Below are positions 8,440 through 11,587 of a stretch of 11,587 nt of DNA, in pieces; position 1 is the first letter of the stretch; every line of letters begins with the position of its first letter. The notes beneath the pieces were generated by a model. The model was not told the origin of the DNA. It did no database searches and worked only from the letters and a program-made list of their open reading frames with translations. Source of the DNA: UBA8437 sp003445035 (GTDB lineage Bacteria; Planctomycetota; Planctomycetia; Planctomycetales; Planctomycetaceae); NCBI GenBank assembly GCA_937901285.1, contig CALCHI010000062.1, positions 1 through 11,587 on the forward strand, given 5' to 3'. Both the position numbers and the translations under genes were made by a program.

Positions 8440-8469
8440 AAGACATATAACCTAAACCGTTTCTATAAA
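8440..8469 (+). promoter_or_regulatory. Candidate sigma-70-type promoter in the AT-rich island
   Basis: AAGACA (8440-8445, four of six to the -35 consensus) is followed by 18 bases and TATAAA (8464-8469, five of six to the -10 consensus), inside the only clearly AT-rich stretch of the window. An AAACGTTT palindrome (8468-8475) overlaps the -10 end. A start near 8476 would give the sigma-54 activator gene a leader of about 140 bases that contains the palindrome cluster. Confidence 0.4.
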
Positions 8470-8502
8470 ACGTTTAACGACTGACACCTCTCCCGGAAAT
8501 AA

Positions 8503-8574
8503 GCCGAATGAACCACTCCGACGTTTCGGCGCTATTGCGCATTCGGCGCCGAATATTGAGTTTTCGGCGCCGAA
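8503..8574. repeat. Cluster of TTCGGC/GCCGAA half-sites with two perfect palindromes
   Basis: ATTCGGCGCCGAAT (8541-8554) and TTCGGCGCCGAA (8563-8574) are perfect palindromes whose centres are 21 bp apart, two turns of B-DNA. A left arm, TTCGGCGC, also occurs at 8525-8532, and a right-arm hexamer, GCCGAA, at 8503-8508. As DNA this could be a tandem operator for a dimeric regulator. As RNA, the two 12-base copies can pair with each other over a 9-base loop (8554-8562), and the extra left arm can compete for the same partners. No T-run follows, so it is not a plain terminator. It ends 42 bases before the ATG at 8617. Confidence 0.6.
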
Positions 8575-8616
8575 CCGCGACGATGGAACACGGTTTACGG
8601 CGTTCCTACGGCGAGG

Positions 8617-11587
8617 ATGGTGGCAGTGCGTTTTCGAGGACTACAATCTCGCCAAATCCTGGCAACGACCGGCACACTGGCGATTCTCTACTGCATCGTC
8701 GTTCTGACGTACGTCGCGACCAGTCCGGACCTGCGGATCCGTTGTCTTCTTCTGGATTCGACTCGTCCATCGGACCTGCCCGACTCGGTGCAGGGTGTGG
8801 TCATGCGGAAGGTCCAATTGGATCAGGGAGGCGTGGCCCCCCATCTTCCGGTTCCATCCGAGGGTGACATCCTGACGCGAATGGCCGAGGCCCCGGTCCA
8901 CTCATTTTTTGATTTCTCCCGGCAGATCACCCATCTTCGCCGGGCACCGCTGAAGGCGAACGGCCAATTGCCCGAAGGGGCCGACATCGCCGAACTGATG
9001 GACGTTGCTCCCGCGTTGATCCAGGACTCGGCCATGGTCCGATGGGTGCGACTGGAGTTCTACACCCAATCCCGAACCGGTGATCCCGAGGCCTCTCCCA
9101 CCTGGGTACGAAAAGAAACGTATGTCCAGGTGCAGGACATTCCAACCTCGGACATCGTCCTGAGCCTGGTCTGGTTCCTGCTTCAATTGGGCGTGTTCGC
9201 CGTCAGTGCCCTGGCGGTGTGGCGGCGTCAGGAAGATCGCTCGGCGGTCCTGTTTTTCGGAATGTGCATCGTGACCCTGGTGGCCTTTGTCGGTGGCTTC
9301 CACTGGTGGCTGGTGGCTAGCAGCCTTTGGCTGAACGCCCCGTTCATCACCTGCGGTGTGTTGCTGCCAGTGGTGTCTCTGCACTTTTTTCTCGTCTACC
9401 CCCGATTGCGGTTTCCGCTCACGACCCACAGCCGCCCCACACTGTGGATTGGTTACACGATCCCACTTGTCTCCGGCCTGGTATTGCTCCTGCTGCTGGA
9501 AAGAGCGAGGTGGTTCAGCCGTTCCGGGGACGATGTCTCGGCGCTGGCATCGATGAAGTCCTGTCTTCTGCTGATTCGTGTGTTGATCGACGTGTTTTTG
9601 GCGTTCGCGGGATCCTGTTTCGTGGCCCTGCTGGTTGTGTTGGCTCACAGTCTTCGCATGACGCGGCATCCGATCGAAAAGAACCAACTCGAATGGCTGT
9701 TGTGGGCTGGACTGCTGGCGACGGTCCCGGTCGGCTACACGCTGTTGCTCGCCCTGTCCAACAACAACGACCACCGTGTCGAGTTCGCGCTCGGCTGGAC
9801 CACCCGGTTCTCTATGTTCCTGGCCAGCCTGTCCTTCCTGTGCGCTTATGCCGTGGGAATCATTCGACACAAACTGATGCTGATCGACGAACTTGTCAGC
9901 CGGGGCTTGATGTTCTATATCGCCCGCGTCTCGTTGGCCGTGGGATTTGGCGTGGCGGTGTCAACGGTGCTGCTGGTGCTCGATGGCCTGGCCCACCAGC
10001 AGGACTCCGCACCGGGTGCCCAGAGAATCTTGACGCTGGGAACGATCCTGGTGGTGACATCGCTGATCCTGTTGTGGCTTCGTGGCCGCATTCAGCAGGT
10101 GATCGACCGCAGATTTTTCCGCGAGAAGTACCGCCTGCACACGGCAATGGAGCGAATCAACCAGGCGGTGGTGCGGGTTGGTGACCCTCAGTCCCTGGCC
10201 GACCGCATGCTCGGTTCGTGTCACGACGTGTTCCAAGTCCGCTCGGCGGCCATCTATCTGCTCGAGGAACGCCCCGACACATTTCGACTGGCCGCTGTGC
10301 GAGGCACCCCCGACCGGGAGGTGCCGTTGCAGGTCGTTCTCGAACCCGTATCGATCGAGCAGTTACAGACTCACGCACACATCCTTGGCCCCCGACAGGG
10401 CGGATCACAGGCCGAATCTGGACCGGCATGGCCGGTGATGCAGGCTCTCTCGGCCGAGCTCCTTTACGGCCTCGAACTCGACGGTCGGCTCGGCGTGCTT
10501 GTCGCTTTGGGCAGCAAACCGGATGAGACGACCTACACCGCCGAGGACCTGACGTTTCTGGGTGCCCTGGGGCAGATCACCAGCGTTGCGTTGCACAGCG
10601 CGAGAGTGCACCGGGACGTCACTCGTCTGAACGACGAACTCCAGGACAAGGTCGAAACGATTGCCGAACAGGAACGTCGGATTGCGGTCGTCGAGGCCCA
10701 ACTTTCTCAAGCCGGCGACGCGGCCCTGTCGCAACCAGCAGCACCCCCCGAACGACCGACCGACGAGATCTTCCACCGCGAACCGATCATCGGCAGTTCT
10801 CCCGCTCTGAGCCGCGTCCTGCAAACAGTCCAGAAGGTTGCCAACAGCGAGGCGAGTGTTCTGATTCGCGGCCCCAGCGGCACCGGCAAGGAACTGCTCG
10901 CCCAGGCGATTCACGAGAACAGTTCGCGACGAGACGGCCCGCTGGTGCGGGTGCACTGCGCGGCCCTCAGCACCAGCCTGCTGGAAAGCGAACTGTTCGG
11001 ACACGTCAAGGGGGCATTCACCGGTGCACATCGCGACCGGGTGGGGCGATTCGAAATGGCCAACGGCGGCACCCTGTTCCTTGACGAAATCGGAGACATC
11101 TCCCTGGAGACCCAGATCAAGTTGCTGAGGGTTCTCCAGGCACGGTCGTTCGAACCGGTCGGCGGTGCACGAACAATCGATGTCGACGTCCGGCTGATCA
11201 CCGCCACACACCAGGACCTCAAGGCACTGATCGAGGCCAACCGGTTCCGTGAGGATCTTTTTTATCGCCTCAACGTCATCTCGATCGAACTCCCCGGACT
11301 CTCGGATCGGAGAGAGGACATCGTCGAATTGGCCGTCCACTTCCTGAAACGCAGCAGCAGCCGGCTCAACAAGACAATCACCAACATCGACGAGTCCGCC
11401 TTTTCCGCGATGTTGAATTACGACTGGCCGGGAAACATCCGCGAACTGGAGAATGCCATCGAACGGGCAGCCGTGTTGACCGACGACGAGACGATCGGAA
11501 TCGAAGATCTCCCCGAGGACGTCCGTGCCCAGGGTCCCGAGTCGCGTCCCGTGGTGCTCGCCGGGCGGGTGTCTCAACCGGCTGCCT
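8617..11587 (+). CDS. Membrane-bound sigma-54-dependent activator (multi-pass sensor, GAF, AAA+), 3' end outside the window
   Basis: One frame of 990 codons with no stop; a TGA at 8557 closes it upstream. A first helix (about 14-34) leads to an extracytoplasmic segment (36-178) with PDZ-like features (GDIL at 83-86, then PV and DF). Membrane helices follow near 180-202, 209-228, 243-260, 277-294, 320-342, 360-380, 398-416, 434-455 and 471-488. Next come IQQVIDRRFFREKY (492-505), a linker motif seen in other multi-pass sensors, a GAF domain (about 512-662), a coiled coil (664-701), and the sigma-54 AAA+ domain from about 720: Walker A GPSGTGKE (752-759), GAFTGA (799-804), Walker B TLFLDEIGD (819-827), arginines in FREDLFYRLN (877-886), and YDWPGNIRELEN (935-946). 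There is no receiver domain, so it should act as a one-component sensor that drives open-complex formation by sigma-54 RNA polymerase. A Fis-type DNA-binding domain is expected beyond the edge. GAGG abuts the ATG at 8617; GTG at 8626 has better spacing and would lose three residues. Confidence 0.92.
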   Translation, partial: MVAVRFRGLQSRQILATTGTLAILYCIVVLTYVATSPDLRIRCLLLDSTRPSDLPDSVQGVVMRKVQLDQGGVAPHLPVPSEGDILTRMAEAPVHSFFDFSRQITHLRRAPLKANGQLPEGADIAELMDVAPALIQDSAMVRWVRLEFYTQSRTGDPEASPTWVRKETYVQVQDIPTSDIVLSLVWFLLQLGVFAVSALAVWRRQEDRSAVLFFGMCIVTLVAFVGGFHWWLVASSLWLNAPFITCGVLLPVVSLHFFLVYPRLRFPLTTHSRPTLWIGYTIPLVSGLVLLLLLERARWFSRSGDDVSALASMKSCLLLIRVLIDVFLAFAGSCFVALLVVLAHSLRMTRHPIEKNQLEWLLWAGLLATVPVGYTLLLALSNNNDHRVEFALGWTTRFSMFLASLSFLCAYAVGIIRHKLMLIDELVSRGLMFYIARVSLAVGFGVAVSTVLLVLDGLAHQQDSAPGAQRILTLGTILVVTSLILLWLRGRIQQVIDRRFFREKYRLHTAMERINQAVVRVGDPQSLADRMLGSCHDVFQVRSAAIYLLEERPDTFRLAAVRGTPDREVPLQVVLEPVSIEQLQTHAHILGPRQGGSQAESGPAWPVMQALSAELLYGLELDGRLGVLVALGSKPDETTYTAEDLTFLGALGQITSVALHSARVHRDVTRLNDELQDKVETIAEQERRIAVVEAQLSQAGDAALSQPAAPPERPTDEIFHREPIIGSSPALSRVLQTVQKVANSEASVLIRGPSGTGKELLAQAIHENSSRRDGPLVRVHCAALSTSLLESELFGHVKGAFTGAHRDRVGRFEMANGGTLFLDEIGDISLETQIKLLRVLQARSFEPVGGARTIDVDVRLITATHQDLKALIEANRFREDLFYRLNVISIELPGLSDRREDIVELAVHFLKRSSSRLNKTITNIDESAFSAMLNYDWPGNIRELENAIERAAVLTDDETIGIEDLPEDVRAQGPESRPVVLAGRVSQPAA

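Larger units (their letters stand above)
8145..8616. other. 472-bp intergenic region with AT-rich island, promoter-like motifs and palindromes
   Basis: No convincing gene lies here. After the AsmA-like stop there is a weak hairpin (CTCGAA/TTCGAG, 8186-8202) without a following T-run on the plus strand. At 8236-8284 lie GGAGG and short inverted repeats (GGCAG 8250-8254 with CTGCC 8268-8272; CAGG 8264-8267 with CCTG 8282-8285). A 78-codon open frame (8248-8484) begins seven bases after that GGAGG but has no recognisable domain. From 8381 to 8480 the GC content falls to 35% by hand count, in sharp contrast to the flanking genes, and this part holds the best promoter candidate. From 8503 to 8574 there is a cluster of TTCGGC/GCCGAA half-sites including two full palindromes. 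The region most likely carries the promoter and regulatory leader of the sigma-54 activator gene. Confidence 0.6.

Noticed and set aside
8525..8574. The repeated TTCGGCGCC units as a CRISPR array or REP array
   Set aside because: There are only two full copies and one half copy, with unequal short spacing and no spacers of CRISPR length.
8508..8867. 119-codon open frame on the plus strand beginning before the sigma-54 activator start
   Set aside because: It has a poor ribosome site, runs through the palindrome cluster, and overlaps the well-supported activator gene out of frame. It is Ser/Arg/Gly-rich without domain character.
8902..9870. 322-codon open frame on the minus strand
   Set aside because: It is antisense to the membrane part of the sigma-54 activator. 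The translation is low-complexity, rich in Gln, His and Arg, as expected for the complement of hydrophobic codons.
9327..10184. 285-codon open frame on the plus strand
   Set aside because: It is a frame-shifted shadow of the membrane helices of the sigma-54 activator; the Arg/Pro/Gly-rich product has no recognisable fold.
10405..11577. 390-codon open frame on the minus strand
   Set aside because: It lies wholly antisense to the GAF and AAA+ domains, whose motifs (GPSGTGKE, GAFTGA, Walker B) fix the plus-strand frame. Long antisense frames are expected in GC-rich coding DNA.

Overview
This GC-rich window most likely comes from a bacterium of the phylum Planctomycetota or a close relative. The placement rests on family resemblance, not on a marker gene: the hemE-hemY pair, a very large AsmA-like protein behind a GT-C glycosyltransferase, and a one-component sigma-54 activator carrying a multi-pass membrane sensor. 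It looks like ordinary chromosome. I see no tRNA, rRNA, CRISPR array, insertion sequence or phage gene.

Layout. Positions 2-928 (+) hold the 3' part of a zinc-dependent class II-type histone deacetylase family gene that begins before the window. It converges on a two-gene heme block on the minus strand, hemE (uroporphyrinogen III decarboxylase) then hemY (protoporphyrinogen IX oxidase). These two are joined by a GTGA start/stop overlap, and hemY shares the palindrome CTAG with the deacetylase gene as overlapping stop codons. A divergent intergenic region of about 180 bp (3405-3585) separates hemE from a plus-strand envelope pair: a GT39/ArnT-like membrane glycosyltransferase (3586-4833) and an AsmA-like protein of 1104 residues (4830-8144), coupled by an ATGA overlap and a strong Shine-Dalgarno sequence. 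Then comes a 472-bp non-coding or weakly coding stretch (8145-8616). It contains an AT-rich island (35% GC over 8381-8480, counted by hand), promoter-like motifs and a cluster of TTCGGCGCCGAA palindromes. From 8617 a single open frame of at least 990 codons runs off the right edge.

That last gene is the most notable item. It encodes an N-terminal membrane anchor, an extracytoplasmic segment with PDZ-like features, about eight further membrane helices, a GAF domain, a coiled coil and a sigma-54-interacting AAA+ ATPase with an intact GAFTGA loop. It has no receiver domain, so it reads as a one-component membrane-to-sigma-54 signalling protein. The palindrome cluster just upstream is either a two-site operator spaced by two helical turns or a set of mutually exclusive RNA hairpins in its leader.

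HemE and HemY catalyse two steps of the protoporphyrin-dependent heme pathway. The glycosyltransferase and AsmA-like protein probably act together in the cell envelope. The deacetylase substrate cannot be told from sequence.
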